Shown: piece after piece, positions 1-12,154 of the stretch
How positions within the stretch are numbered: the first letter of the stretch is position 1
Layout: each line of letters starts with the position of its first letter
Assembly (NCBI GenBank): GCA_036971475.1
Contig: JBAIZL010000001.1
Span: 93,435,483-93,499,482, forward strand
Length of the DNA: 64,000 nt
Origin: Prosapia bicincta
Taxonomy: Eukaryota; Arthropoda; Insecta; Hemiptera; Cercopidae
Reading direction: 5' to 3'
The notes under the pieces: generated by a model
The model's input: the letters and a program-made list of their open reading frames with translations, nothing else
What the model was told of the DNA's origin: nothing
Database searches by the model: none
Position numbers and translations under genes: made by a program

Positions 1-252
1 TGCTAAAACACCAACTATAGTTGTGACGTCACTGTATCACTCTGCGGCCGATGCACAGCTTTATGCAACGTACTGAATTTTTCACCCACGTTTAAATAGA
101 TAAAAATAACTTTTCAAGTAAAATAAAAAAAATTCTTGTGCATTACGTCCTATTTTGTTGGTTGAACAATTTTCAATTTATATCTCAGGTGGCCGCTAAA
201 ACTCACAATCACCGTAATTTTGTACACTGTTTCACAAAACACTAAAAATAGA

Positions 253-485
253 AGTCAAAAGTATCTTCACTTATAACACAAAATTGATCACTAAAAACAC
301 TTGTGAATATTTTACAACTTACCTATAGTAGCACTTACTTATATTTGTTTTGAGGACGGCCATTTTGGGGGATGTATCCCATTGTCAACTCACAAATATA
401 ATTAAGTGCTGCTATAGGGAAGTTGTAAAATAATAACAAGTGTTTTTAGTGACCACTAGTAGCTCATGTGAAGATGGAATCAACA
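253..485. repeat. Foldback/MITE-like inverted repeat
   Basis: The stretch 287-350 (starting TCACTAAAAACACTTGT) is repeated in reverse complement at 392-453 (ending ACAAGTGTTTTTAGTGA), with about 40 bases between. Weaker pairing continues outward to about 253 and 485 through an ATCTTCAC/GTGAAGAT box. No coding potential was seen inside. The form is that of a small foldback MITE; the superfamily cannot be named because no clean target duplication was found. Bases 1-252 hold nothing recognisable. Confidence 0.6.
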
Positions 486-609
486 AATATAAACAAAATG
501 GATGTTACTCACAATGTCTGAACTAAGCAGCATATATACCTTCTTATACGTATTATGTTATGTTAGAAAATATATGTTGGTAATTTTTCCGTTCTACATA
601 AGCTAAACT

Positions 610-2690
610 TATCATTTAGCGATTTCGGGTGAAACATTTTAATGACCGAAGCAGAAACTCATAACGAATACAAAAAAAAAATAAAATAAAAACACTTGCT
701 GTTTTAATAATTACAACTTTGGAAAAAAATTATTCCACCTCCACCCCCTCCATGGTCACTTAAAACATTACAATATCAACAACCTCTCACTTTGGAAGTA
801 GCAAAATTCCTCAAAAAATATTTACGTTATTATTTTAAATTTTTTTATTGCCACAAGTTTTTATCACATTTTAGTTGGGACTACGTTCTTGGACGCAAAG
901 TAGCAACAGCGCACTGAACTACGTCTAGACATGAATATGTAGTGATAGGATACATTTATTTGCAATTTTATACAACATTATTATATACCTTTATTAAAAT
1001 ATGCCTATGAATCCAGTTAGGATAGATTTGGTTGTAATTTTATACAGCACTAATGTTACGTGGCACGCGTTGCTGCACCCAAAATCATAATTTTGTAATT
1101 GAAAATTATCAATTAATTTTCTATTAAGAAAAGCAAATCAAACATCTAAATAATTATATTTCATTTACTGGAATGCTAGAGGATTGACAATGTTTTTCGC
1201 CATTTCGTTAGACGTAAAAACATACAATATCACTCTAGTTTGTAACCTCTTGTTTGCTAGATTGTTATTATGTAATAAGACCTTCTGATGATGATGACAT
1301 AATCATTGAAATGTACATAAGGGTTTAATATTCAGTAACTTTTTTTATTTTTGCGGTATTGGGGTTCTTTCCAATATTTTCATTGTTCCATATTTTTTGT
1401 TCACATATTACAGATTACGGACAATTTAAACTTCTTTGAATGATAAATATATAATGTGGTTACTGTATAAATATGAGACAATATCTCCTTGAAAATTTTG
1501 TATCATAAATGAAATAAATTTCTACATCTATAAAATAAGTTTATAGAAAAAATGATTGAATAACCTATGTTTATATTATAATTTGTTATTTTATATGCCA
1601 AAGTGCCCCAACATTATGTAAAACCCTTTATTTGTAACATTCAGTATGTTAAATATGAGTCCAAGTATTCAGCACAGACTTCAAAATTTTGTAGGTAATA
1701 AGCTTATGATAAATTATTTTATCTTTATAGAAAAATTATTTTTTATATTTTAGTAAGTAAAAATTATATATTCAGGCTCTTTTTTTTGAAGTCGACAGTT
1801 GACCAACCTATGTATAATTAAAAAGGAAATATGGTTTTCCATTATTAATTGACTATTATCCATTAGGTTTGTAGTTTACACTTATTTACACTTTAACATA
1901 TGTGAATTTGTAAAAACGTTCTTATACTGTAGTATTATTGATAATTGTTTACTTCAACTACATAAGCGATTTCGTCTTGAGACACCTAAAATTTGTATGT
2001 TCATACACCTAATGAAATGAAGAAAAACACCTATCCTGTAGCATTCCAGTAAATAATGAAATATAATTTTTTAGATGTTTGATTTGGTCTTCTTATTGGA
2101 AAATTATGATTTCGAGCACAGAAACGTGCACTGGGTAATGCTAGTGTTGTATAAAATTACACCAAATCTATCCTTGCTTGGATTCTTCATAGGTATATTT
2201 TAATATAGGTATATAGTAATGTTGTATAAAATTACATTCAAATCTGCCCTGACTGGATTCTTCATAGATATATTTTAATACAGTAATGTTGAATAAATTT
2301 ACAACTAATTTTGACCTGACTGGATACTTTATTGTTATATTCACGTCTAGACGCAGTACAGTGTGCTGTGGCTACTGCGAGCAAAAAAACGTTCAAACTA
2401 AAATGTGATAAAAAATACCCTTCCATGGTAATAAAAAAAAGTGTAAATTCTTTTTGAGGCATTATGCTAGTTTCAAGGTAAAACATTGATTTTATAAGGT
2501 TTTAGGGAACTGTGCAAGGAGCTGGAGGGTGAAATAATTTTTTTCCAAGTTAATAATTATTTGGAACGTTAGCAAAAGTGTTTTTATTTTCTTTTGTATT
2601 CTTTATGAGTTTTTGCATCAGCCAGTAAATTGTTTTAGTCAAAATTGCTTAGGTGGCTAAAGTAAACAATTATCGTATTATATACTTGTC
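610..2690. mobile_element. Foldback-type element 1 with long inverted arms
   Basis: Bases about 610-1230 are matched in inverted orientation by about 1985-2690, leaving a loop of about 750 bases (1230-1985). Anchors include AACTCATAACGAATAC (657) against GTATTCTTTATGAGTT (2596), the GGAATGCTA/TAGCATTCC pair at 1170 and 2039, and a CGTCTAGAC box on each side (920, 2344). Within the arms lie degenerate units of a roughly 77-base repeat (TAGGATAGATTTGGTTGTAA type) at about 960-1050 and 2140-2330. Long inverted arms built partly of tandem subrepeats are typical of Foldback elements. No transposase frame was seen in the loop, so it is probably non-autonomous. Confidence 0.65.
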
Positions 2691-3996
2691 TAAATGTGTA
2701 AGGCCTTTCCAGAAAATCATCTGATTGTCATCTCAGACTACTTCTAATTTATGGTCTGGCTTGACAGTAGGACATTTCTTCGAATAAGGTATCCCCATTT
2801 AGACAATAGTAAGTGATTATGTATTAATATTAATACTTATGTTCCAAGTGCAATAACTAGTTTTGTAGGACAAAATATTTTACACTGAACTCACTTAAGT
2901 GTGATTATAGTGTGTAATTTACTAAAATAATAATAATACTTTATTTTTCTTATTAAATTTTATTATATATTTAGCTACTTTTTCAGTATTTTCCAAAATG
3001 ATTTATTTCATAATTAAAATTTGAACTTGGCCTATATGACAAGGTAATTATTTAATCATAAAATTCAGACTTATTCACAATAAATAGGTTTATTTAGAAA
3101 ATGCAATTTACAGTTTGAAATTTCACAACATTTGTCACTGTCTGATGAAATGAATATAGTTAATGTTGTTATTATTATTATTTTTTTTTTCATATAGGGT
3201 TAGGTTATGAAATCCGACATGTCGGGCAAACATTAAAACAATGCTCTTTATCTAGTTTCTTAAGAACAGAAGTAAATTTTAATTTTTTTTTGTTAATATG
3301 TATTTATTTTGAATAAAATGACGAATGAAAAATGAGGATCATGATCTGTTCCTAAAAAATCTTTTTTGTATTCGTCAATTAATTAAGGATGAGATTTTAA
3401 TTCAGTTTGGTTCTTTACAAATCAAGAACTTAACTCAACAAAATTGATGATGGAAAGTGTAGTTTGCGTTTTATTTGACATAGAATTAGAGGTATGGGAC
3501 ACAGCCAATTTCAGATTATAAGCCCATTATTGTAACAAGATTTTATTGTATCAAGTAAATTATAAATCAAACAACAAAATTCAAATTGCTATCACCTAAG
3601 TATTATAAGGTTTAGTTTTATGTGTGTTTTTTTTAAAGGGATAAGTCTATATTGTCTACAAGGGTTAGGAATGGGTTTCCATGTAGGTAAGATTCAGATA
3701 GAGAAAGAAAACCTCGTGGTAGAGAATATAAGAGTGATCATGGTATTACATAATGAGGGTCATTACCTGAAGTTGATATAGTCTCTGATGGGGCTCACAA
3801 AGATGAATCGTTTCCGGATGTCCAACTACAATCCAGCTAAGAAAAAGGATTAGTTATAATTTCTTATTATGAGTAATGACATTTCATAGTTTAAATCAAT
3901 GAAATCTATATTAAAACTTGTAGTTCTTGAGATTTTTTTAATATACATTACTATTGTTGGTATCACTTGGCAAAAAAACCACTACTTACTGTTATT
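2691..3996. other. AT-rich DNA, no gene recognised
   Basis: The stretch is low in complexity and AT-rich, with a short T/ATT-rich run near 3165-3195. Short open frames such as 3899-4135 have no recognisable domain and run into the left arm of the next foldback element. If the Cdc14 start exon lies in this window it should be upstream of 7880, but no candidate could be supported here. Confidence 0.5.
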
Positions 3997-4876
3997 GGTA
4001 ATTATTAAGATCAGAGACTACAGCTCAAATCGACGAAATTTTTTTTCCCCGATCAATTTGACTTTGCTGAACACGAATCTGAAGATTTTTAATACAAACA
4101 CATCAAAAAAATATATGTATAGCCTAACATGGTAAAAACAGTCTTAATGACGATAAAAAAATTTTTTGTTTGTTTTTATATTACTTGCTTTAATGTGTAG
4201 AACACGAATATCAACTTTTTTTCCACGGAAAATACGGAAAGTTATTTTTTCCCCATTTTTAATGTTAGGGTGTAATGGCATGTAGGCCTATTGCGTGAAC
4301 CGGACACGCAGTAGCTACTATTTTATTTCAATACTGTTCAATTTTATTTAATATTGCTATCTATCTATTTTAAAATATACCATACAAAGTATCCAGTCAG
4401 GATAGATTTGGTTACAATTTTATTCAACATTACTATCTACCTATATCAAAGCATACCTACAAAATATCCAATCTGGATGGATTTGGTTTTAATTTTGGTA
4501 AATATTTAGACTTATTGCCAATGCAGAAAATTACAACCAAATCTATCCTGACTGGATACTTCATAGGTATATTTTAATTAGGGATGGGCCGATTCCGATT
4601 CTCGATTCCAGGAATCGTCGATTCTAGGTGGTATGGAGGAATCGTCGATACTCGATTCTTCATCATAAAAGTGTCGATTCCTATTTTGTTAACTATTAAA
4701 ATATGTGTGTGGAGTAATTTATTAGAAAAATAATTAATTACCAACTATATCTTATTTATGTATTGGTTGATATCAATGAATTAAATGATTAAAGTAAACG
4801 AAAATATAACGAAAATATTATTATTTATGAAGCAACAGCAATCAAGATCGTAACCATTTCTGGTCGTTTGGCATCG

Positions 4877-4877
<1 letters not shown>

Positions 4878-4933
<56 letters not shown>

Positions 4934-5006
4934 AGAGCGGATTCGATACTCTCTCTCTCTCTCTCTCACTAGAGCGGATTCGATACTCTCTCTCTCTCTC
5001 TCCCCC
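4878..5006. repeat. (CT)n microsatellite with interruptions
   Basis: Three CT runs are separated by two copies of the spacer ACTAGAGCGGATTCGATA. The spacer has been copied together with the repeat, so this is a compound microsatellite inside the hAT element. The open frame on the opposite strand is an Arg/Glu repeat produced by the microsatellite, not a gene. Confidence 0.95.
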
Positions 5007-5385
5007 ACGTGTCTTACTGCCACTGATTTATAGATGTCAGAACAAAACACAAAAAAAGTAGGGTACAGTAAAAACTCGATTAACCGTGGCCATGATGGTT
5101 GAGCGAATAGACGGATAACAGAAACACCGTATTATTCCTCCGAAACTTAACCTCAATAAATTATATTATAGACGGTATTCGGTTCAGGCTACTGGCCGTC
5201 GCGTCAATTCGATGACAGTTAACAGAAACTGACGGTGGAAAACCACATAATATATCAAATATGAAAAAGCAATTAAACAACATTCATTTTGCCCAAATTT
5301 ATCAACAAAAAAGATCTATACTTGAAGAAACTTTATCCTCAGACACAGGACCTATAAGTGATAGTCGGTTAAAAATCAACTGAGA

Positions 5386-5810
5386 TTGAGGAATAAATAC
5401 AAAATAGGCCTGAATCAGTTGCACTTGTTCCAGACACCTGCAGAAAAAAGGTCCCACCAGATGTGGAGAAGGTATGCCCCACTAATCCAGAATGTTGAGG
5501 AAGAAGGTACCCCAGGGGAATTGACAGTAGAAGAAGAAGTAAACAATTATCTGGGGGAACCATTAGCCAGTCCAGATTGTGATGTTGGAAAGTATTTGGC
5601 AGTACAAAGTGCCAAATACCCTCATTTAAATGCTATGGCAATAAAATACCTGTCTGTCCACTCGCGACAGTGTTTTCTGAAAAACCTTTCTCAACTTCAG
5701 GAGCTATATGTGACTAGCGATGGAACTAGCTTGACCCACAACGTGTTCAAATGCTTGTGTTTTTGAACAGAAATGTACATTACCTGCCAGACTTTTAAAT
5801 TTTAAAAACT
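5386..5810 (+). pseudogene. hAT transposase C-terminal (dimerisation) relic
   Basis: The open frame 5386-5766 ends with the hAT C-terminal dimerisation signature: an acidic VEEEVNNYL stretch, then a KYLAVQSAKYPHLNAMA block and YLSV. After YLSV the true frame shifts by one: FSEKPFSTSGAICD, the family hallmark for this position, follows in another frame (about 5670-5720) and carries two in-frame stops before reaching the usual C-terminal NRNVHYLPDF. The N-terminal BED finger and RNase-H-like catalytic core are absent. It is a dead internal-deletion derivative inside 4579-6239. Confidence 0.85.
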
Positions 5811-6850
5811 ATCCTATTTGTATTAATTTTTTCCTTTTTATGTTGTTCGTTTGTTTTTAATTTTTGTTTTGTTTGGGAGACAATGTAAATAGGTTTAGGT
5901 ATTTTTTCAAACATCATAAATTAAGTAAAGTTCACATTGTTAACTTTAAAATAAGTCATTACTTTTATCTGATATGTTTTTATGCTTTTAAAAATTCCTA
6001 TTGATAAATCAAGGTTGAAGGTTTTGTGTAGCCTATTACATTAAAACAGAACTTTTAAAAGGTTTTGCCATATGACCAAGATGTTAACTAAATTAATTAT
6101 TAGAGAACTAGAATGTAAGCTAATATAACTTGAAAGAATCGAGAATCGAGAATCGAGTAAAGAATCGAGAATCGAATGGAAAATTTTAGAATCGGAATCG
6201 GAATCGGAATCGAAAATTTTAGGAATCGGCCCATCCCTAATTTTAATATAGGTAGATAGTAATGTATAATAAAATTATAACCAAATCTATTCTGATTTGA
6301 TACTTCATAGGTATATTTTGATGTAGGTATATAGTAATGTTGTATAAAACTATAACCAAATCTATCCTAACAGAATACTTCATAGGTATATTTTAATATA
6401 GGTAGATAGTAAAATTGAATACAATTATAACCAAATCTATCCTGACTGGATACTTTATAGGTATACCAAAAGTATAGGATATTCAACCAAAAGTTGAATA
6501 TTTAGATTTTAAGGGTAGTATTAAAATAAATTGACTTTGACGTAGTGTAGTGCGCTGTAGCTACTGCACGGCCGGTTCACGCTATACATGCTATTACAGA
6601 CTAACATAAAAAATGTGAAACAAAATTAATTTCTTGTATTTTCCGCGGAAAAGTTTATATTCGTGTTCTAATGTTAGCAATGTCAAATCTATCAGGGAAA
6701 ACAAATTTGCCGATTGTAGCGTTAGTTAGCATTAAAGTCAGGTCAGGTTAGGTTATTTTTTTAAATGTAAATATGTGTTTACAGTAAAAAAATACTTCAG
6801 ATTTGTGTTTGCTGATCTTAATAACTACCCTGATATTTTTCAGCAGACAT

Positions 6851-7285
6851 GTTTCGCACTAGGTCAGTGCATTGTTGTGCATTGCACTAGAACAACATTG
6901 TAGATAACCACTATTTAAAAGTTTCTCTACATGTTTAATTTCTATAAAATATGAATTAACTTTCTATAATATGAAAGTAAAATTACGGTAGAATGTGTTA
7001 TGACATTATTATTAAAGTAAATATAGACTATGGATATTTTGTATTGGTAGATTTTTGTTTGTTTGTTTAGAAATGTTGATGTTCAAGGTGCAATTTTTAT
7101 AATCTATTATGACTATTGAATTAGAAAATTTGAAGAATTATTAGACAAAAACTAATATTTTGAGGAAAAGTCTAATATTCAGAGGGAACATTATTGTGCA
7201 CACAAAATCTTTCAAGTGACTAAGTATGAAAATGAAACATGTTGATTAGTAATATTTATTATCACTAATGGCTCATGTATAACTA
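6851..7285. other. AT-rich spacer, no gene recognised
   Basis: No coding domain or clear repeat boundary was seen between the right arm of foldback element 2 and the small repeat that follows. Confidence 0.5.
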
Positions 7286-7598
7286 GCACACTATAAGTTC
7301 TGCTCTGGCTTGAGCGGCGAATGATGGGGCGTAGAGGTGAGAGGGGCAAGAATCAATGCAGTTCTGCAAACATTGGTTTTCTGTTATTCTGCAAAAGCAC
7401 AGCTATTCATTCTGTGTAGAAATCACATGCATACAAACCGACACTTGATGAAGCGGAATTTCAAAACATACAACTATACACATTTTGCTAAGGTTGGGCA
7501 TATAGTCAGAAAACACAGTCTGAAGAAGGAGGAGGAAGAGAGTATTAGTACGCAGACTGGCTAGTAGCAGTTTAGCCAGAGCGGAACCTGTAGTGCGC
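7286..7598. repeat. Candidate MITE with about 22-bp imperfect TIRs
   Basis: The left end at 7289 (CACTATAAGTTCTGCTCTGG) and the reverse complement of the right end at 7595 (CACTACAGGTTCCGCTCTGG) agree apart from three transitions. The interior is less AT-rich than its surroundings and holds a 75-codon frame (7337-7564) without a recognisable domain. The CACTA-like termini do not have a matching 3-bp duplication (GCA against CGC), so the superfamily is left open. Confidence 0.45.
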
Positions 7599-7879
7599 AA
7601 GTAATACCAAGGACCAGAAACAATAATAAGCGATTAAAATCAAACCGTTTAATCTGCCTACCTTTTTAATTTTTGAGTTTTAATATCTGTAATATTTTAT
7701 ACCAGTTGTATGTAATACTAGATAAGTTGTTGCATGACACCAGCAAAAAAATTACATGATATACAATATTTTAAGCTTCAGCGTCATAATAATATAAAAA
7801 ATTCTTATTAATCTTATTGTTTTTTTTTTAAATAGAGAATTTTTAAGTCTGAGTTTTATTACTTTTCTTTTATTTCCAG

Positions 7880-8052
7880 ATCGCTTATATTTTGTTACAT
7901 TGCGTTCAAATTTGAAGCCAATATCAACATCAAATACACATTACTTTACCATTGATGATGAGCTAGTATATGAAAACTTTTATTCCGATTTTGGACCTCT
8001 AAATCTTGCCATGCTGTATAGATATTGTGACAAACTTAATAGGAAGTTGCAG
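7880..8052 (+). CDS. Cdc14: Cdc14 phosphatase, first visible coding exon
   Basis: Cdc14 is a dual-specificity phosphatase that reverses proline-directed Cdk phosphorylation in late mitosis, cytokinesis and ciliary functions. The exon reads in phase as [10 protein letters not shown], then [15 protein letters not shown] and [13 protein letters not shown], which are hallmarks of the N-terminal (A) domain, about residues 18-74 in the vertebrate numbering. The acceptor TTTCCAG ends at 7879 and the donor GTAAAAGT starts at 8053. The first codon (Asp) is split, with one base coming from an upstream exon. That exon, with the start codon, was not found in 1-7879. The frame has no stops and the protein is well conserved, so the gene appears functional. 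Confidence 0.93.
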
Positions 8053-8843
8053 GTAAAAGTAGATAGACTATGTGTTTTAAAGTAATATAGAATGTTTTAG
8101 CTGTTATAAAAGTCATAGCTAAAATATGAAAATATTTTTCAATTATTTAAGCAATTATTTTTTAAATATTTGCTAACAATATAATCGTTATTAAATAATT
8201 GGTTATACTTTTGGGAAAAAACTATACCAAATTATTTTCTACTAAATTTATTGAATCTTGAATATATAATTTAAATTAGTAAATGTTTTTTATTTAAATA
8301 ATTAAAAATTTTTTTAATGTTAATTGTTTAAATCTTGTATAGTAGACTATGAAAATATGATAATAAATAAAAATACTCTCAAAACAAAATTATTTTTTAA
8401 ACTTAACTATTTGGCATTCAGTTATAAAGCAACTATCCTGTCATGAAAATACATACTGAATAATAAATAAATACAACTACTCTTATCCTTCCAACTATTT
8501 TTGTATTTTGATGACTCAAGGATGGTTGGTTTGCTATTAAAATCTATGTAAAGGAAATAAATAATTGTGTTTATATGGTGTAGTTATTTGTTTATTGAAT
8601 ACATATTTACAGTTTTGGTCCAATTAATATAAATATGATTTATATTTTTTTTTCATTAAATACATTTGTTACTATCATTATCTGTATTGTACATTTAAAA
8701 TATGGAAATTTTATTATGGTGGTTTATAATTAAACCAGCTGTTTATTGTATGTTTTGTTTTAGTAATTAGAATGAATATGGTATATAATATTTATGTTAA
8801 CGACAGTTTTGCGTTAATTATAAGTCTTGATATGCCAATTTAA

Positions 8844-8908
<65 letters not shown>

Positions 8909-8931
8909 CTATGATCTGATTTTAGTTGCAG
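8053..8931. other. Cdc14 intron, AT-rich
   Basis: A phase-0 intron of 879 bases. It holds only AT-rich sequence and the (TA)n tract just before its acceptor. Confidence 0.8.
8849..8904. repeat. (TA)n microsatellite
   Basis: An uninterrupted AT dinucleotide run ending about 27 bases upstream of the acceptor of the second visible Cdc14 exon. No PLE sequence adjoins it, unlike most TA tracts further along. Confidence 0.95.
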
Positions 8932-9015
8932 TCAGCTTCTAAGAAAATTGTTCACTATACAACAATGGAGCCACAGAAAAGAGTTAATGCAGCATTCTTA
9001 ATTGGGTGTTATGCG
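8932..9015 (+). CDS. Cdc14: Cdc14 phosphatase, second visible exon
   Basis: The exon codes 28 residues in phase 0: SASKKIVHYT then QKRVNAAFLIGCYA, matching the Cdc14 A-domain stretch that precedes VIYLKKTPEEAY. The acceptor TTGCAG ends at 8931 and the donor GTGAGT starts at 9016. It directly continues the CAG codon that ends the previous exon. The intron that follows is 21.8 kb and takes in most of the transposon cluster. Confidence 0.93.
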
Positions 9016-11590
9016 GTGAGTTAAATGTGTAGGAACAGCCAAAAGCCGTAGGAAGTAGATTGCGTAATAGCTTCCATTAAACTGACCTTGTTCTTGGATA
9101 TCATTTCTAATTTTATTCAGTTTTAAGTTAGACTCATTTTTAATTGCTATATATTAATACTAATAAAATGTAAATAAAATCAACAATTTAATCTAATTGT
9201 AGTATTAATTTTAATTTTGAATGAAAATTCCAAAAAGTGATCTAAACTAACACTCTTGTAGCTTGAAAGTCCTTTTAAATTGTAAAATAAATAAATACAT
9301 GATATTTAGAAAACAAACTAATTTATGCATTAATACAATTATGTGTGAAAATGTTTTTCTCAAATAAAACCTCTCCAAACTGAAGCTTTTGAATTATATA
9401 TATTTTGGATATATATATATATACACCTGTTGTATAACCTCTTTAGTAGACAAATAATTTTTATATCACCTTCTTCTTATCTTACTTCTTTTTCAAAAAT
9501 TTAGGATAGTTTATATTTACTTTAAAATAAAATTGTATCCTTTCTAGGTTAATAATTTAAATTCTCAAAATTTGTTTTAACATTTTTTTTCAATTTATAA
9601 CTTTTAGTTTAATCGCAAAAATTTACTTAATGTTCTCTATAAGATTTTAATTTATTTTCCAAACCTCATTTCAATTTATTTATTTAATCAATCCTTTCAT
9701 TTGACTTTGGTATCTTAAACCAACTATAAAAAAAACAACAGTCATTTACAAAACAAAATTCTTTTCTTTCATTATAAACCTTGTAACTTCTTTTGTAAAC
9801 AAACAAGTTTTATTTCACTTTATCTTACCTTCCTTCTTTTATAAAATTTACTAAAATTTTAAATTGAATTAAAAATAAAAATTAATTCTTTCTTTGTTAA
9901 TATTTAAATTTCAAAGTGTATTACTTAATGGTTTCTTCAATTAAAAACTTCTAATTTAATTTGCAAAAATTCTACTTTACTTTTCTGTACAAGATTTTAC
10001 TTTGTTTTCCAAGATTTCATTTTAATTCAACTTATTTACACTACCCTTTCATTGTACTTTGGTAACTTAAACCAAATATAAAAAACAACAGACATTTTAA
10101 GTACCCAAATTCTTTCTAACAAACATTTTAAAATATTTTATATCTTTCTTGAAATTTTACAACAAATAATTTTAAACCCACATGAGAACAATTTAAATTT
10201 CTCACAGTCCTTATCTCTAACATAGCTTATCTCTGTACCTGAAATTTTTTAAAACATTTTTTTATGAATTAAATTTACTTCACCAGATTCACATATTTTT
10301 TTTCCAAAACTTTACTTTCTTATTTTAAATCGTTCTGTCAAAATGCAACATAATTTACTTTGCAATTTTTGTAATGAAAAATTCAGTGTCATTTTTGTAA
10401 TGCTTTTTCTATTTTAAAATCTTTATAAAATTCTTAAATAATTTTGAAAACTAAATATTTTCTTTGATATACCCGTTTTCCCGAGTAAACCTCTACTCTA
10501 CACGTTACGTTACAAAACAGCCATATTTCATGGCTTCAACAAAGTGATAATCAATTCGAAGTTATTTGACCAAAATTGAAAATCTCTTTTATCTACAAAT
10601 TATTTATTTGCTTTTAACTACATTAATTTTAACTTTCAAAAATTTATTTCCAACATTTTGATTTGTACCTTTTCAACCTACAAAGGGAGGGTTCGCCATT
10701 TTAGTTTGAGGTAGCTACCACCAACTAACACTATCCCCTCCACTTTTTCCTGAAACAAAGCCACTCCTCTTATACGCATTTTCAAGTTTTGCAAAATTTA
10801 TTTAAGTTTAAACTTTAAAATTTCAAAAAGTTCCCCAAAATTTCAAAATAAAATTTTAAATTTATTCGAGAGAGAGAAGCTAAAATCTGACCTTTCCGGA
10901 GTTAAGTCCTTCCTGGTCTGTCGTTGTCTTGATGTCATCTCTCCTCTCTTTTGTAGCTGGCCATCTTGGATGTTGCACCTCTGCTCCATTGTTCCCATGT
11001 TGCCGCCTGACCAAAACAAACGATATGCTTTTTCATAAATTTTTCATCTTCATTTATATTTTTAATTTAAAATCCTGGATCTAGTCTTTTAATACTCCTT
11101 TAACACTGTTTTTAAACTTTTCGAACTTAATTTTACTCCCGGTTTTGATCTACTCTTTGTTTTTCATTACACTGTTCAAAATTAAATTTTATAAGTGAAT
11201 TTAGTTACTTTTAACTCTAAATTTTTTAATCACTTAAATTTTAGGTACTTTTCAGTTTCATATTTATTTTAAGGGGCTTTATTTAAGTTTCATCTTAAAA
11301 CTATATAATTTTTAAATTACTTAAAGTTAACAACTTATCTACTCTACGTTCCAATATAAATATGCATTGCCTTTACCATGGACATTTTCTTCCATCCCCA
11401 ACTGTCTGGCCTGCTTCCGCTTATCTAGAAACGCAGCGTGGTATGCAAAACATCTCACCCAGCACCTTTTTCTATCAGCCAAAAGTGAAGCATAACACAG
11501 TCTCTCTGTCCACATTCCTTTCTAACAGCTGTTTCATTCGTGGCCTTGCCTGTAAGGATTTCTCCTTGTACTATTGGCCAATGCACATTT
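9016..11590. repeat. Intronic AT-rich repeats, no gene
   Basis: There is a TA run at about 9395-9422. Two diverged copies of a unit of roughly 310 bases lie at about 9550-9760 and 9870-10100; both contain AAGATTTTA, TTTTCCAA, CCTTTCAT and TAAACCAA.TATAAAAAA boxes in the same order. Bases 10870-11020 are less AT-rich and on the minus strand contain a short basic frame. They may be an untranslated or gag-proximal remnant of a retroelement, but nothing there can be named. Confidence 0.45.
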
Positions 11591-11699
11591 ATATCAAACT
11601 CCCCCGCAGGGGAGGTGCGGACTAGCCGTACCTCCTAAGAGGGGTCTTGGAAATGGGCAGCGACCACATTACTCGAACGTTTGCACCTGACCAGGCCCA

Positions 11700-12140
11700 C
11701 CAAACTATGATGGAATGGTCAGGGACAGTAACATCGGTAGCTCAGATCTGGTACATAGATGGACTTCGGCACTGGAGCGGGGGTGTATTGTAAAAACCCA
11801 AGGGTAAAACTAGTTTTTTCCTTGGGGAGGCATACCTCTGTCTTTCAGGCCGAAATATATGCTATAAATGCCTGTCTGGGAGAGATAGCGAGAAGGGGAA
11901 CACACGGGACCCGGATTGCTATTTCCTCCCGACAGTCAGGCAGCCATTAAGGCACTAAACGGACATGTGGTCACCTCGGCCATAGTCAGGGAGTGCCTAA
12001 ATAACCTACATGCCCTGGCAAGGCACAATCAAATCAAGATAGGTTGGGTGCCAGGGCATAGGGAAATACTTGGAAATGAAGCCGCATCTGCGCTGGCCAG
12101 AGAGGGGTCTTCGACTCCCCTGATTGGACTGGAGCGGTAG
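11700..12140 (+). pseudogene. LINE RNase H domain, frameshifted
   Basis: Two overlapping frames make up one ribonuclease H. The first (11759-11950) reads GTGAGVYCKN, then FQAEIYAINACL with the catalytic Glu. The second (11916-12140) continues with DSQAAIKALNGH and GWVPGHREILGNEAA, which carries the last conserved Asp/His region. The shift near 11925 breaks the enzyme. In LINEs of the I/jockey/R1 groups this domain removes RNA from the cDNA hybrid. Confidence 0.85.
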
Positions 12141-12154
12141 GTATTTCCAAATCC

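Larger units (their letters stand above)
4579..6239 (+). mobile_element. Non-autonomous hAT transposon with TIRs and 8-bp TSD
   Basis: The left end reads TAGGGATGGGCCGATTCC from 4579, and the right end is its exact reverse complement ending at 6239. The flanks are the identical octamers ATTTTAAT at 4571-4578 and 6240-6247, the 8-bp duplication expected of hAT transposition. The subterminal regions are rich in GAATCG/CGATTC repeats. Inside are a CT microsatellite and a decayed piece of hAT transposase C-terminus. At 1661 bases, with only that fragment, it cannot be autonomous. Confidence 0.92.
3997..6850. mobile_element. Foldback-type element 2, split by a hAT insertion
   Basis: The left arm (about 3997-4578) and right arm (about 6248-6850) are inverted copies of each other. 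Shared boxes include AACACGAATA with the CCGCGGAAAA/CCACGGAAAA block (4202-4235 and 6644-6666), GTGAACCG with GCAGTAGCTAC (4297-4317 and 6559-6584), and two to three units of the same 77-base repeat as element 1 (4370-4575 and 6248-6470). Elements 1 and 2 therefore belong to one family. Element 2 is interrupted by the hAT element at 4579-6239, whose 8-base duplication marks the original uninterrupted site. Confidence 0.65.

Noticed and set aside
4781..5050. Arg/Glu repeat protein on the minus strand
   Set aside because: It is the translation of the (CT)n microsatellite and has no non-repeat coding content.
7337..7564. First coding exon of Cdc14
   Set aside because: The frame has no Cdc14-like residues before its end, no suitable donor leaving a G for the split Asp codon, and it lies inside an inverted-repeat element.
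9550..10100. LTR pair of a retrotransposon
   Set aside because: The two similar segments of about 310 bases lie side by side with no internal region, no primer-binding site and no TG...CA borders; a degenerate tandem repeat is the simpler reading.
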